Shown here piece after piece: positions 34,373 to 43,052 of a stretch of 64,000 nucleotides of DNA. The stretch spans positions 1,187,855 to 1,251,854 of the forward strand of contig NZ_SBLB01000001.1 of the NCBI RefSeq assembly GCF_004138325.1. Direction: 5' to 3'. The position numbers and the translations under genes were made by a program. The notes under the pieces were generated by a model, which was given only the letters and a program-made list of their open reading frames with translations, did no database searches and was not told the DNA's origin. Source of the stretch: Spirosoma sordidisoli. GTDB lineage: Bacteria > Bacteroidota > Bacteroidia > Cytophagales > Spirosomataceae. Positions within the stretch are counted from its first letter, which is position 1, and each line of letters starts with the position of its first letter.

Positions 34373-34795
34373 TTAATCGAAAATATCGTAGAAAGCCGTA
34401 AATCCTCTGGCGGTTAATCCCTCCCGGATGGGTTGGTCGCGAGTCCAGAGTGAGCAACCGAGTTCGATTGCCAGGGCAACGAAGGGTACGTCTTTTTCAT
34501 CGATACCTTTGCATAGCCGGTACGCTTCGAGGTAGCTACCTATTGAAATTGATTCTTCACTGACGAACGTAATTCGTTGCAGCAACCCGTTCAGGTACTC
34601 GTATAGCTCGTCTTCAAGTTGTGCATTATTCCGGAGCAGCTTTTCCTTGTGTTTGAAAATTTCAACAATTAAAAACTTGGGCGCGTAAAGTTGATATTGA
34701 TTGTCAATCAGTGCGTCCCGTATAGCGGATTGTTTGGCTCGTAATGCTTTAAAAACAATGTTGGTATCAACGACCAGCGGTGGTTTGCTACTCAT
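34373..34795 (-). CDS. PIN-domain toxin (VapC-like)
   Basis: A 140-residue PIN protein from the ATG at 34795. The acidic residues of the nuclease site appear in VVDTNIVFKAL (first Asp), near FLIVEIFKHKEKLL (Glu), and in DEKDVPFVALAIELG and LWTRDQPIREG (later Asp). These hold Mg/Mn for RNA cleavage. It overlaps the upstream 71-residue gene by eight bases, the normal antitoxin-toxin arrangement. Target RNA unknown. The frame is open upstream to 34912, inside the antitoxin gene and not coding. Confidence 0.85.
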   Translation of the reverse strand: MSSKPPLVVDTNIVFKALRAKQSAIRDALIDNQYQLYAPKFLIVEIFKHKEKLLRNNAQLEDELYEYLNGLLQRITFVSEESISIGSYLEAYRLCKGIDEKDVPFVALAIELGCSLWTRDQPIREGLTARGFTAFYDIFD

Positions 34796-35003
34796 TGATA
34801 AACCGGCTTTTGTTTTTTGCCCACCAATCAGCTTTGATTTGCTCACCGAGTGCTTCGACGTCTTCGCCAAAATTAAATTGACCAGCCAGTTCCTCCAGGC
34901 GCAGCCGCTCAATCAACTGCACCAGCCACTGCCGGTCGACAGCAGAACGGTCAATAGAAATCAGGTATTTGTCGGGCTGGGTATCTAACTGAATTCTGGT
35001 CAT
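34788..35003 (-). CDS. Putative antitoxin of the PIN toxin
   Basis: A 71-residue protein (MTRIQLDTQPDKYLISID at the start, IKADWWAKNKSRFINE at the end). It has a short N-terminal strand and a long helix with basic and acidic patches, and matches no DNA-binding family I can name. The eight-base overlap with the PIN gene and its upstream position make it the likely antitoxin. Similar small partners of PIN toxins are common in Cytophagales. Function is inferred from context. Confidence 0.65.
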   Translation of the reverse strand: MTRIQLDTQPDKYLISIDRSAVDRQWLVQLIERLRLEELAGQFNFGEDVEALGEQIKADWWAKNKSRFINE

Positions 35004-35079
35004 TGTCGTATTTTTTTAAGTTCTACCAGAGAAGCAACGGTTCATTGAATACGCGGCTGAAGAAAGTATAGTTTCGCTA

Positions 35080-35190
35080 CAGCGAACGGCGGCATAGGAT
35101 TAGCTTCGCCTTTTTAACCGACTTCTCACTATCGACCTGCCCGTCGAGCAACGAATACTGGGTATGACAATGGAGAGGCAAGAATTGCAT
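35080..35190 (-). pseudogene. Decayed second copy of the dnaE 5' end
   Basis: Read on the minus strand from the ATG at 35190, this stretch begins MQFLPLHCHTQYSLLDGQ and continues VDSEKSVKKAK, against MQFSHLHCHTQYSLLDGQ and ADIKKLVKKAK in dnaE. About 69 of the first 87 bases agree by hand count; similarity fades after a one-base frameshift near 35090. It lies 77 bases upstream of the antitoxin start, so the TA pair is flanked by two versions of the dnaE start. The remaining part of 35004-35526 has no other gene I can support. Confidence 0.8.
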
Positions 35191-35526
35191 AGTTTGTACC
35201 GATCAGAGGCAGAACGGCGCTGGTTTTCCGGCGCAGCCAGTCAGGTTCGATTGGGTAAATTTAAACGAAAGACGCGGGGACCGGGTAGTATGGAGCCTTA
35301 TTTTTTACCTTGTTACTGTCAACCTACTAAGGCTGAAATGATTCCACCATCGCGACCGCAGCCTTACCTGTTTCCGGTTCGAAGTCAACAAAAAAATAGG
35401 TAACTATATTCATAAGCTTCTGTACGCTGCAGCAATTACTTATCGATCCCTTGGTAAAAGTACCGTATCTTTACCAACCTCCGTAACCAATGTACCTGCA
35501 GGATAAAGCCTGCTATCTGATCAAGC

Positions 35527-36681
35527 ATGCGTGCCTTTTTCAGCAAACCGCTGTTCAGCGATTTCCGATTCATTCTCGGCGTTTATGCCCTGCTGATGGT
35601 GTTTGCCAGCACCCGGATCGTTGTTCACCAGGACTCGAATAACTACTCCATCTTTTACCACTCGCTCTATCACCTGATCAACGGCACGAGTCTATACGCT
35701 GAGTATCCGGCTGAGTATTTCGATCACTATCACTACGCGCCCACCTTTGCGGCTTTATTTTCGCCGGTCTTCGCGCTCCCCTATTCGGTTGGTCTGTTTC
35801 TGTGGCAGCTGCTGTTTGCGGCCGTATGGGTTTATGCCATCTACCGCATGCCGCTGACCCATCGGCAGCAGGTGTTCGCGTACTGGTTCGGTCTGCACGA
35901 ACTCTTTACGTCGATCGTCAACAGCCAGACCAATCCGCTCATTGGGGCCATTCCGCTGTTCGCCTTTCTATGCTTCGAAAAGCGCCAACCGTTCTGGGCG
36001 GCTTGCTTCATCATGCTCGGGTTCAATGTAAAAATATACAGCCTCGTAGCGGCCGGCCTCTTTGTGCTGTACCCGCAGCGCGGCCGGTTTCTGGTCTCGA
36101 TGGTGTTCTGGGCTGTGGTGCTGGGGCTACTGCCGCTGTTGTTCACAACGCCCGACAAGCTGGCCTGGCAGTATGACTTATGGGTCAGGCAGCTGCTTAT
36201 CAAATCAGACCACGACAAGTGGGCCAACACATCGATTCATCGGCTGCTCCACCTTTTCGTATCGCCCAATCTGGATACATCCGTTATTATCGGCTCGGGC
36301 GTGCTGCTGTTCTGTACGGTTTACGTACACATCAAACGATATAGCGAACAGACGTTCAAACAGCTCCTGCTGGCGTCGATACTGATTTTCCAGGTGATCT
36401 TTAACCCGGTTTCCGAGTCACCGACTTACATCACCGCCGTAACGGGCGTTATTCTCTGGTGGTTTGTCTGCCCACAATCGCGGCTTGACCGCGGGTTGCT
36501 GATCAGCTGCTTCGTGCTGACGATCATGTCGCCGAGCGATCTGTTTCCGGCATTTCTGCGCAACGAATTGGTATTACCCTATGGTTTGAAAGCGCTGCCC
36601 TGCGTGCTGATCTGGTTTCGGGTAATCTACCTGATGCACCGACCAACCACCCAGCGCCAACCTGAAGCCCTACCCGCCTAA
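35527..36681 (+). CDS. Glycosyltransferase family 87 (DUF2029) membrane protein
   Basis: A 384-residue protein with about ten membrane helices. A periplasmic-facing acidic stretch (QDSNNYSIFYHSLYHLINGT) follows the first helix and is followed by AEYFDHYHYAPTFAALFSP; together they are typical of GT87 polyprenyl-phosphate-dependent mannosyltransferases. It would add a sugar to an envelope glycan from a lipid-linked donor. The SAM methyltransferase gene follows after a 41-base gap made almost entirely of a heptamer tandem repeat, which suggests linked expression. Confidence 0.8.
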   Translation: MRAFFSKPLFSDFRFILGVYALLMVFASTRIVVHQDSNNYSIFYHSLYHLINGTSLYAEYPAEYFDHYHYAPTFAALFSPVFALPYSVGLFLWQLLFAAVWVYAIYRMPLTHRQQVFAYWFGLHELFTSIVNSQTNPLIGAIPLFAFLCFEKRQPFWAACFIMLGFNVKIYSLVAAGLFVLYPQRGRFLVSMVFWAVVLGLLPLLFTTPDKLAWQYDLWVRQLLIKSDHDKWANTSIHRLLHLFVSPNLDTSVIIGSGVLLFCTVYVHIKRYSEQTFKQLLLASILIFQVIFNPVSESPTYITAVTGVILWWFVCPQSRLDRGLLISCFVLTIMSPSDLFPAFLRNELVLPYGLKALPCVLIWFRVIYLMHRPTTQRQPEALPA

Positions 36682-36683
36682 GG

Positions 36684-36720
36684 CACTCATCACTCATCAC
36701 TCATCACTCATCACTCATCA
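36684..36720 (+). repeat. Heptanucleotide tandem repeat (CACTCAT x5)
   Basis: Five perfect copies of CACTCAT (36684-36718) run straight into the bases before the start codon at 36722. No Shine-Dalgarno-like sequence is present. The copy number can change by slipped replication, which would alter the distance between the upstream stop and this start. Confidence 0.9.
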
Positions 36721-36721
36721 C

Positions 36722-37420
36722 ATGCCTACCTGGCTCGACTTCTGGCAAAACGAAAACGAGTTCGACGACTCGATGACCGCCAATTATGCTTTTTTTCTGG
36801 ATCGGGTCGAAACCTACGCCCCCCTTTCGCCATCAACCCGGGTACTCGACATCGGGTCGGGACCGGGTAACCTGGAAGACGCCTGGCACAGCCGGGTTGG
36901 CGATATCCACGGACTCGATATCTCGAAGCGATACAATGAGATCACCCGCGCCAAGCACGCTGGTCATCCCAACGTGCATATTCACGATATTCCAGCCGAC
37001 GATTACCTGAACTTCGGCCCGGTGGCGGATCGTCAGTTCGATCTGATCATCGTCATGAGCGTGGTTCAGTACTACCGGAGCGCGGCCGAAATTGAGCAGT
37101 TACTGACCAACATAAAAGCCGCAGCGGCACCCGGCGGTCGGGCGCTGCTCTGCGACCTGATCGTGGCCGAAGGCGTGCTGGGCGACGTGCTTAGCATACT
37201 GGGGCGTTCGCTGCGGCAGGGGCAGCTGCTATCGATGCTCAGGCTGTTGTTCCGGCTCCGCTTCTCCGACTATTACTCGGTTCGGCAGCAGAACGGGATT
37301 CTGATCGTACCCGAACGTGACTGGCTGGCCATGTGCAAACGGCTGGGTATTAAAGCCCGTTTCATTGATGAACCCCTTACCCTGCAACAGGAGCGAAAGA
37401 ACCTGCTGCTCCAGTTTTAG
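36722..37420 (+). CDS. Class I SAM-dependent methyltransferase
   Basis: A 232-residue protein. SAM-binding motif I is VLDIGSGPGNLEDAW, followed by IHGLDISKRYNE (motif II) and FDLIIVMSVVQYYRSAAEIE (motif IV). The C-terminal end (FIDEPLTLQQERKNLLLQF) is family-like but not diagnostic. The acceptor substrate is unknown; adjacency to the GT87 gene hints at glycan or lipid modification (inference). The start codon directly follows the CACTCAT repeat. Confidence 0.85.
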   Translation: MPTWLDFWQNENEFDDSMTANYAFFLDRVETYAPLSPSTRVLDIGSGPGNLEDAWHSRVGDIHGLDISKRYNEITRAKHAGHPNVHIHDIPADDYLNFGPVADRQFDLIIVMSVVQYYRSAAEIEQLLTNIKAAAAPGGRALLCDLIVAEGVLGDVLSILGRSLRQGQLLSMLRLLFRLRFSDYYSVRQQNGILIVPERDWLAMCKRLGIKARFIDEPLTLQQERKNLLLQF

Positions 37421-37531
37421 GCCCGCGGGCCGACAGGACAGCCGAACGAATCAAGGTTCGTTTATACTTAAAAAACCGGCACGGCGTTTGATAGACAAAC
37501 AACAGACTTAACCCATCTTCCAATAAACATC

Positions 37532-38026
37532 ATGGCTTTTCTTACTATCGTTCGTTCTTATCGAAACGTACTGATGGCGTTACTCGTTGTCAGCACCCTG
37601 ACTACCTCCTGTAAAAAATCAGGCGGCAGCGACCCCGACATCGACCCGCGCGAACAATACGTTGGTACGTATGACGGCGACTATCGCATCACCATCTACA
37701 TTGGTTCTGACGGCCTGACCCCCGATGTGGGCAAAATCAACGTGGCCGTAACGAAGGCCTCAAATCCGAAAGAAATGTATTTCGACATGTCGTACGACGG
37801 AAACGTCAAGGAGCGTGTCACGGCGGAGCTGAACGGCGATACCTTTACCATTATCGATAAGAAAACGGATCAGATTACCCTGACGCCTACCAACAAGGTC
37901 AGCTCCGACTACGCAGCAACGGGCAGTTTCACCAGCAACCAGCTTCTGCTGAACGCATCGGCCAATGCCCTGCGAAACGGAACGCAGTACTCGAAAAAGT
38001 ACGACATCATCGCGACGCGAAAATAA
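37532..38026 (+). CDS. Small lipoprotein of unknown function
   Basis: A 164-residue protein with a lipoprotein signal peptide ending in TTSC (Cys27). The mature domain is beta-rich (YVGTYDGDYRITIYIGSDG, then VTAELNGDTFTIIDKK), consistent with a lipocalin-like or calycin-type barrel found in many Bacteroidota lipoproteins. No catalytic motif. It lies 36 bases before the serine hydrolase gene on the same strand and may be co-transcribed. Confidence 0.75.
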   Translation: MAFLTIVRSYRNVLMALLVVSTLTTSCKKSGGSDPDIDPREQYVGTYDGDYRITIYIGSDGLTPDVGKINVAVTKASNPKEMYFDMSYDGNVKERVTAELNGDTFTIIDKKTDQITLTPTNKVSSDYAATGSFTSNQLLLNASANALRNGTQYSKKYDIIATRK

Positions 38027-38062
38027 GTACCTTAGCGCCGGTTCCTAACATCCGGTCTGTTC

Positions 38063-39388
38063 ATGAAAACACGCATGCTAACCGGCCTCATGGCCGGTTT
38101 TTTTCTGTCGGGTACGGCCCAAATACCCGCTGCCCGAGTAGCCACGCGCCCCAGTCCGGTGCCCGCTGTATTGAAGGAAGCCCCCGCCGAAAGCGTTGGG
38201 ATGAGCACGGCCCGACTCCGGCGCATGGACGCTGTCATTGAGGATTACATCGCCAAAGGTCGTCAGGCAGGGGTCGCGGTGCTGGTGGCCCGCGATGGTC
38301 GTATCGTGTATCACAAAGCGTACGGTCAGGACGACATAACGACCCGATCGCCCCTGACGCGTGACGCCATTTTCCGGCTGGCCTCGCAAACCAAAGCCAT
38401 CACCAGCATTGGATTGATGATGCTGTTCGAAGAAGGTAAACTCCTGCTCGACGATCCGATATCGAAATACATTCCGGCATTCAAAAATCCCAAAGTACTC
38501 GATAAGTTCAACGAGAAGGATACTACGTTCACTACCGTTCCGGCCAAACGGGAGATTACCATCCGGCAGTTACTGACGCATACGTCGGGCATCAGCTATC
38601 CGACTATCGGCACTAAAGAAGCCGTAGCCATTTATGCCAAATACAAAATCCCGAGCGGTATCGGCACCCCCACCGGCACACTGGCCGAGTCGATTCCGCG
38701 GCTGGCGGCCCTGCCCCTTATGCACAATCCTGGCGACCGGTGGACCTATGGCCTCAGCACCGACGTACTGGGCTACCTGATCGAGGTGCTGTCGGGACAG
38801 TCGCTCGACCAGTTTCTCCGGACACGCCTGTTTGAGCCGCTGGGCATGAACGACACCTATTTTTACCTGCCTGCTGCCCGACAGCCCCGCCTGACGCGCG
38901 TCTACACCGAAGACTCGACCCGAACCCTACGGCGCCTGCCCACGCAAGGGGGCATCTCGGAAGACTACCCCAAGCAGGCGGGTACCTACTACTCTGGTGG
39001 AGCAGGCCTGTCGGGTACGCTGTACGATTACGCCATTTTTCTGCAGATGCTGCTCAACGGCGGAACCTATAATGGCAAGCGCATCCTGAGTCCCACAACG
39101 GTTCGCCTGATTACCCAGAACCAGATTGGGGATCTGAACCAGGGCCTCAACAAATTCGGGCTGGGCTTTTCGATTACGTCCGAACGAAGCGCGGCCCGGC
39201 TACCCGTTTCAGCCGGTGCATTCGACTGGGGCGGCTTTTTCGGTACTACCTACTGGGTCGACCCCAACGAAAAAGTAGTTGCCCTGCTGTACACGCAGAA
39301 AGTGCCGAACAGCTACGGCGACCTGACCGACAAGTTCAAGGTGCTGGTCTATCAGGCTATCACTGAGCTTAATCAGCCAGAGCGGTAG
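38063..39388 (+). CDS. Exported serine hydrolase (beta-lactamase class C/EstB-like esterase)
   Basis: A 441-residue protein with a signal peptide (MLTGLMAGFFLSGTAQ region). The nucleophile motif is Ser108-Gln-Thr-Lys111. The second motif is YGLSTDVLG, and the third is WGGFFGTTYW in place of the KTG of true beta-lactamases. These features fit family VIII esterases such as EstB rather than a penicillin-hydrolysing enzyme. Probably periplasmic, cleaving ester or D-amino-acid-containing substrates. An NTF2-like gene follows 52 bases later. Confidence 0.88.
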   Translation: MKTRMLTGLMAGFFLSGTAQIPAARVATRPSPVPAVLKEAPAESVGMSTARLRRMDAVIEDYIAKGRQAGVAVLVARDGRIVYHKAYGQDDITTRSPLTRDAIFRLASQTKAITSIGLMMLFEEGKLLLDDPISKYIPAFKNPKVLDKFNEKDTTFTTVPAKREITIRQLLTHTSGISYPTIGTKEAVAIYAKYKIPSGIGTPTGTLAESIPRLAALPLMHNPGDRWTYGLSTDVLGYLIEVLSGQSLDQFLRTRLFEPLGMNDTYFYLPAARQPRLTRVYTEDSTRTLRRLPTQGGISEDYPKQAGTYYSGGAGLSGTLYDYAIFLQMLLNGGTYNGKRILSPTTVRLITQNQIGDLNQGLNKFGLGFSITSERSAARLPVSAGAFDWGGFFGTTYWVDPNEKVVALLYTQKVPNSYGDLTDKFKVLVYQAITELNQPER

Positions 39389-39440
39389 AAGCCCTGCGCT
39401 GTCTTCTTTAGTATCGAGTTGATAAACCCGATAACTCTCC

Positions 39441-39872
39441 ATGAAACACCTACTCATCTTCTGCCTGCTGCTCACCGCGCCCCTTGTTCAGGCTCAATCG
39501 AATGCTACCGAAAAAGCGGTTCTGGATGCCGAAAAACGCCGGTTCGACGCCCAGGTAAGCAAAGATTACTCAGCCCTCAACCAACTACTGGCCGACGACC
39601 TTGTTTACACCCACTCGAACGGCAATACGGATGGCAAGGAGTCGTATATCCAGTCGATCCGTGATGGCAAGTCCAACTACGCAGCCATTGACCCGCAGGA
39701 GCAGAAAGTCCGGGTGTATGGGAATACGGCCATCATCAACGGTGTCTGTCTGATCAAGATGAATAACAACAACACGCCCACCGAACTCAAGCTTCGGTAT
39801 ACGGATATGTACGTAAAAAAGGGTGGCCAATGGCAGATGGTAGCCTGGCAGTCGCTCCGGCTAACGCAATAA
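39441..39872 (+). CDS. Exported NTF2-like (DUF4440) protein
   Basis: A 143-residue protein with a signal peptide (MKHLLIFCLLLTAPLVQAQ). The mature part is a SnoaL/NTF2-like cone fold: VLDAEKRRFDAQVSKDYSAL, LADDLVYTHSNG, YIQSIRDGK and DMYVKKGGQWQMVAWQS. These folds bind small ligands or act as isomerases; no catalytic residues can be assigned. It follows the serine hydrolase gene and may share its transcript. The 418 bases after it are filled by the threefold repeat. Confidence 0.82.
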   Translation: MKHLLIFCLLLTAPLVQAQSNATEKAVLDAEKRRFDAQVSKDYSALNQLLADDLVYTHSNGNTDGKESYIQSIRDGKSNYAAIDPQEQKVRVYGNTAIINGVCLIKMNNNNTPTELKLRYTDMYVKKGGQWQMVAWQSLRLTQ

Positions 39873-39880
39873 ACGTTCTT

Positions 39881-40231
39881 ATTCCTTTCTCCGGCATGAA
39901 TGCCGGAGCTAGTCATTAACGGAACTCCATGTAGAATCTGGACCCACCGAAAAATGAATAGCCCCGGCCTTTAGGCCGGGGTTACTTTTTACCCCATCCC
40001 ATCTTCCTCTCCCCGGCATAAATGCCGGAGCTAATCATTAACGGAACTCCCTGTAGAATCTGGATCATCCAGACAATGAATAGCCCCGGCATTCATGCCG
40101 GGGTTAATTTTTGCCCCAACTGATTCCTTTTCTCAGGCATGAATGCCGAAGCTAATCATTGACCCAGCTCCATGTAGAATCTGGACCCACCGAAAATGAA
40201 TAGCCCCGGCCTTTAGGCCGGGGTTACTTTT
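39881..40231. repeat. Three tandem ~121-bp units with paired palindromes
   Basis: Units at about 39881-39990, 40003-40112 and 40122-40231 share the layout: a left hairpin (such as CTCCGGCATGAATGCCGGAG, 39889-39908), the constant TGTAGAATCTGGA, and a right hairpin (such as CCCCGGCCTTTAGGCCGGGG, 39962-39981) followed by T-rich sequence. Spacing of the constant block is 122 then 121 bases. It resembles a repetitive extragenic palindrome array. The whole gap 39873-40290 is otherwise empty; the right-hand hairpins may serve as terminators for the convergent genes. Confidence 0.88.
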
Positions 40232-40290
40232 TTGGCGCTATTGCCGGGCGTATATCTCTCCGGTCGGCATGCTCCAATACAATCTTCCCG

Positions 40291-40809
40291 TTACTCTACT
40301 TTCAGAAACTCCCGGAGTTCGGTGGCATCCTGGGCTTTCATACGGCCGGCGAGTACCAGACGGAGCTGCCGCCGGCGGAGGGCGCTGGCGTATCGGTCTT
40401 TTTCTTCATCCGTTTCCGGAACGACCGCCGGAACCTCGATGGGGCGGCCACTCTGATCGACGGCGACAAACGTATAGAACGCGCTGTTGGTACTGACCCG
40501 TACACCCGCCGGGATGTCTTCGGCCCAGACCTCAATAAACACTTCCATCGATGAACTGAACGCGCGGGTCACCTGCGCCTTCATGGTAACGATGTTTCCC
40601 AGCCGAATCGGCTCCGCAAAGGAGACATTGTCTACCGAGGCCGTTACAACGATGCGGTTCGAGTGCTTTTGCGCGGCAATAGCAGCCGCAATGTCCATAA
40701 AATGAAGGAGTCGGCCACCCATCAGATTATTCAGGGTATTGGTATCGTTGGGCAGTACCATCTCGGTCATAACCGTCATGGACTCGCGGGCTAGTTTGGG
40801 CTGGGGCAT
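40291..40809 (-). CDS. Acyl-CoA thioesterase (hotdog fold)
   Basis: A 172-residue single-hotdog thioesterase of the YciA/BACH type. It contains NTLNNLMGGRLLHFMDIAAA, where the Asn and Asp are the usual active-site residues, and FAEPIRLGNIVTMKAQVTRA. A C-terminal helix follows. It hydrolyses acyl-CoA to the free acid and CoA in the cytoplasm. Chain-length preference is not visible. Monocistronic. Confidence 0.88.
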   Translation of the reverse strand: MPQPKLARESMTVMTEMVLPNDTNTLNNLMGGRLLHFMDIAAAIAAQKHSNRIVVTASVDNVSFAEPIRLGNIVTMKAQVTRAFSSSMEVFIEVWAEDIPAGVRVSTNSAFYTFVAVDQSGRPIEVPAVVPETDEEKDRYASALRRRQLRLVLAGRMKAQDATELREFLKVE

Positions 40810-40954
40810 TCGTTTTCTATTCTGTTTTCGATCTACAGTCGGTTGATAACACCCAGTGTAGATAGTCTGTGATGATCGGTTTCTATAAACGCGCTACAAA
40901 CCAACGACCGAAAAGTGAAACAGGCAAATAAGGGGTTATCAAAGAAATTATCCC

Positions 40955-40962
40955 TATTTTTG
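40955..40962 (+). promoter_or_regulatory. -7 element of sterol desaturase-like gene
   Basis: TATTTTTG, 32 bases before the start at 40995. No TTG at the expected -33 spacing. Confidence 0.4.
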
Positions 40963-40994
40963 TATAATCTAATCCAAGATTAATCCAACCTACT

Positions 40995-41846
40995 ATGGAG
41001 CGTCTGGTTGCGTATTTCGAACACATCCCATCGTCTCACCGAAGCCTGATTCTGGTTGGTGGTATTACGCTGTTTTGGTTGATCGAGAGCGCGGCCCCGC
41101 TCTTTCGGTTCGAGTACAACAAACTGCGCCATGCAGGCATCAACATCTTTTTTACGCTGACTACCATTGTCGTCAATTTTGTGCTGGCGTTCATCCTGCT
41201 CCGGACCAGCGACTGGGCCGTTCAGAACCACCTGGGTCTGCTGCAATGGATTGATTGGCCGCTCTGGGTCGAAGCACTAGTCGGTCTGCTCGCGCTTGAC
41301 CTGATCGGTGCGTGGCTCCCCCACTGGGCCGAACACCAGGTTAAATTTTTGTGGCGTTTCCACCTGATCCATCATACCGACACCTACGTGGATACTACCA
41401 CTGCCAATCGCCATCATCCGGGCGAGAGCGTGATTCGGTTCGTATTCACAACGGCTGCGGTACTCGTTACAGGGGCGCCGATGTGGCTGGTTTTTTTATA
41501 CCAGGCGCTGTCGGTGGCGTTATCGCAGTTCAACCACGCCAATATTGAACTACCGCGCCGGGTCGACCGGCTACTGGGGTTGTTCATCGTAACGCCCAAT
41601 ATGCACCATGTTCATCATCACTACGTGCTGCCGGTTACCAACACAAACTACGGTAACATTTTCCCCTACTGGGACCGGCTCTTCGGCACCTACCACGAAA
41701 TGGCCGGGAAAGATCTCCGATATGGTATCGATACCCACCTCAGCCCCCACGAGCACTCGCAGGTAGGCAGCCTGCTGAAGATTCCGTTCCAGGCGTATCG
41801 GCAACCGGTAGGCCCTGAAGTTGTGACAGAAAAACAAACGGCCTGA
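40995..41846 (+). CDS. Sterol desaturase/fatty-acid hydroxylase family membrane protein
   Basis: A 283-residue protein with four or so membrane helices. It has the di-iron histidine clusters of the family: HWAEHQ, HLIHHTD, HH in ANRHHPGE, NH in FNHANIEL, and HHVHHHYVLP before NYGNIFPYWDRLFGTYH. Such enzymes use oxygen and an electron donor to hydroxylate or desaturate a lipid. Bacteroidota seldom make sterols, so the substrate is likely a fatty acid, sphingolipid or carotenoid (inference). The 210 bases after it contain no gene. Confidence 0.88.
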   Translation: MERLVAYFEHIPSSHRSLILVGGITLFWLIESAAPLFRFEYNKLRHAGINIFFTLTTIVVNFVLAFILLRTSDWAVQNHLGLLQWIDWPLWVEALVGLLALDLIGAWLPHWAEHQVKFLWRFHLIHHTDTYVDTTTANRHHPGESVIRFVFTTAAVLVTGAPMWLVFLYQALSVALSQFNHANIELPRRVDRLLGLFIVTPNMHHVHHHYVLPVTNTNYGNIFPYWDRLFGTYHEMAGKDLRYGIDTHLSPHEHSQVGSLLKIPFQAYRQPVGPEVVTEKQTA

Positions 41847-42056
41847 CGTTCGCTCTTGAGCCGTTAGCCATTGCCTTCGCCGACCCATCAACCCGCTGAC
41901 GGGCAGACCTCCGCGGGCTAAAATACACGTTCCTGCTTCGTTCAGTCTGACCACTCCCTGAGGAAGCACTTCTCTGGATTTAACATTTTTTAAAGGAGAC
42001 TGCTTACAACGGTTGGTTGATTTCCGGCGTATTCGTCGGTGTAATCAACTTCCCGA

Positions 42057-43052
42057 ATGATGAAATGCTTCCGCTTTTCAGTAGCCATCCATTGGCTGGC
42101 TGTCCCCGTTTCCACCTTTCTGCTGGCCCTCGCTGGCTGTAGTAACTCGGATAGCGTTACCCCCCTGGGCGACTGGCGCCGTCGCTCCGACTTTGAAGGT
42201 ATTGCCCGCCAGGCCGCAGCGGGCTTTGTCATCAACAACGTGGCCTATGTGGGCACCGGCAATAACGCCGATAACGAGCGTCTGCGCGATATGTGGTCGT
42301 ACGATGCGACCCGCAACACCTGGACCCAGATAGCCGATTTTGCCGGTTCAGCCCGCCAGGCCGCCACCGGATTTTCGGTCGGCACCAAAGGCTACATCGG
42401 CACTGGTCTGAACGAGAACAGCGACCGGCTCAACGATTTCTACGAATACGACCCCGCCAGCAACCAGTGGCGACGCATTGCCGACTACGCCGGTACAGCC
42501 CGCCGAAATGCGGTAGCGTTCACGATCGGCAACAAAGGCTACGTAGGCACCGGCTTCGACGGCAACTACCTCAAAGATTTTTACGCCTACGATCCGGCTA
42601 CCAACACCTGGACGCGAACGGCCAGCTTCAGCGGCTCCAAACGCCTGGGTGCCGTTGCTTTCGTGCTCAACAACCTCGGGTATGTGGTAACGGGCAATAA
42701 CAACGGTACAGCCCAGAAAGATGTATGGGCTTATGACCCGACTCAGGACACCTGGATCGAAAAAGATAAGTTCACCGACGAAGAAACGGTAGCCCGGAGC
42801 TATGGCGTTGCCTTCACCCTGAACAACAAAGCCTACGTGCTCCTCGGCGACGGCAACAACACGGTCTGGGAATATGACCCGGCTGCCGACGCATGGGCCG
42901 ACAAGAATACGTTCGAGGGAAGCAACCGCCTGTACAGCTGCGGGTTTGCGCTGAACAACAAAGCCTATGTTACGACCGGCAGCGTTGGCACCAGCGTGCT
43001 GGACGATTTGTGGGAGTACGACCCAAGCCTGGAACGCGACGATGACAACTAA
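42057..43052 (+). CDS. Kelch-repeat lipoprotein
   Basis: A 331-residue protein with a lipobox (LALAGC, Cys28). Six repeats of about 48 residues follow, each with a strand such as AYVGTGNN or GYIGTGLN, a DxxxYDP element (DFYEYDPASN, DFYAYDPATN) and W near the end, as in Kelch-type beta-propellers. No galactose-oxidase copper site is visible, so the role is likely binding. The stop overlaps the DUF4907 start by 11 bases, and DUF4270 follows, so the three are probably one operon. Confidence 0.88.
   Translation: MMKCFRFSVAIHWLAVPVSTFLLALAGCSNSDSVTPLGDWRRRSDFEGIARQAAAGFVINNVAYVGTGNNADNERLRDMWSYDATRNTWTQIADFAGSARQAATGFSVGTKGYIGTGLNENSDRLNDFYEYDPASNQWRRIADYAGTARRNAVAFTIGNKGYVGTGFDGNYLKDFYAYDPATNTWTRTASFSGSKRLGAVAFVLNNLGYVVTGNNNGTAQKDVWAYDPTQDTWIEKDKFTDEETVARSYGVAFTLNNKAYVLLGDGNNTVWEYDPAADAWADKNTFEGSNRLYSCGFALNNKAYVTTGSVGTSVLDDLWEYDPSLERDDDN

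Noticed and set aside
35164..35403. 79-codon plus-strand ORF
   Set aside because: Covers the dnaE remnant antisense and nothing protein-like follows.
37420..37431. Palindrome GGCCCGCGGGCC after the methyltransferase gene
   Set aside because: Too short and without a T-tract to call a terminator.
39881..40231. Possible CRISPR array
   Set aside because: Three units of about 121 bases with no unique spacers of uniform length and no cas genes; palindromes mark it as an extragenic repeat.
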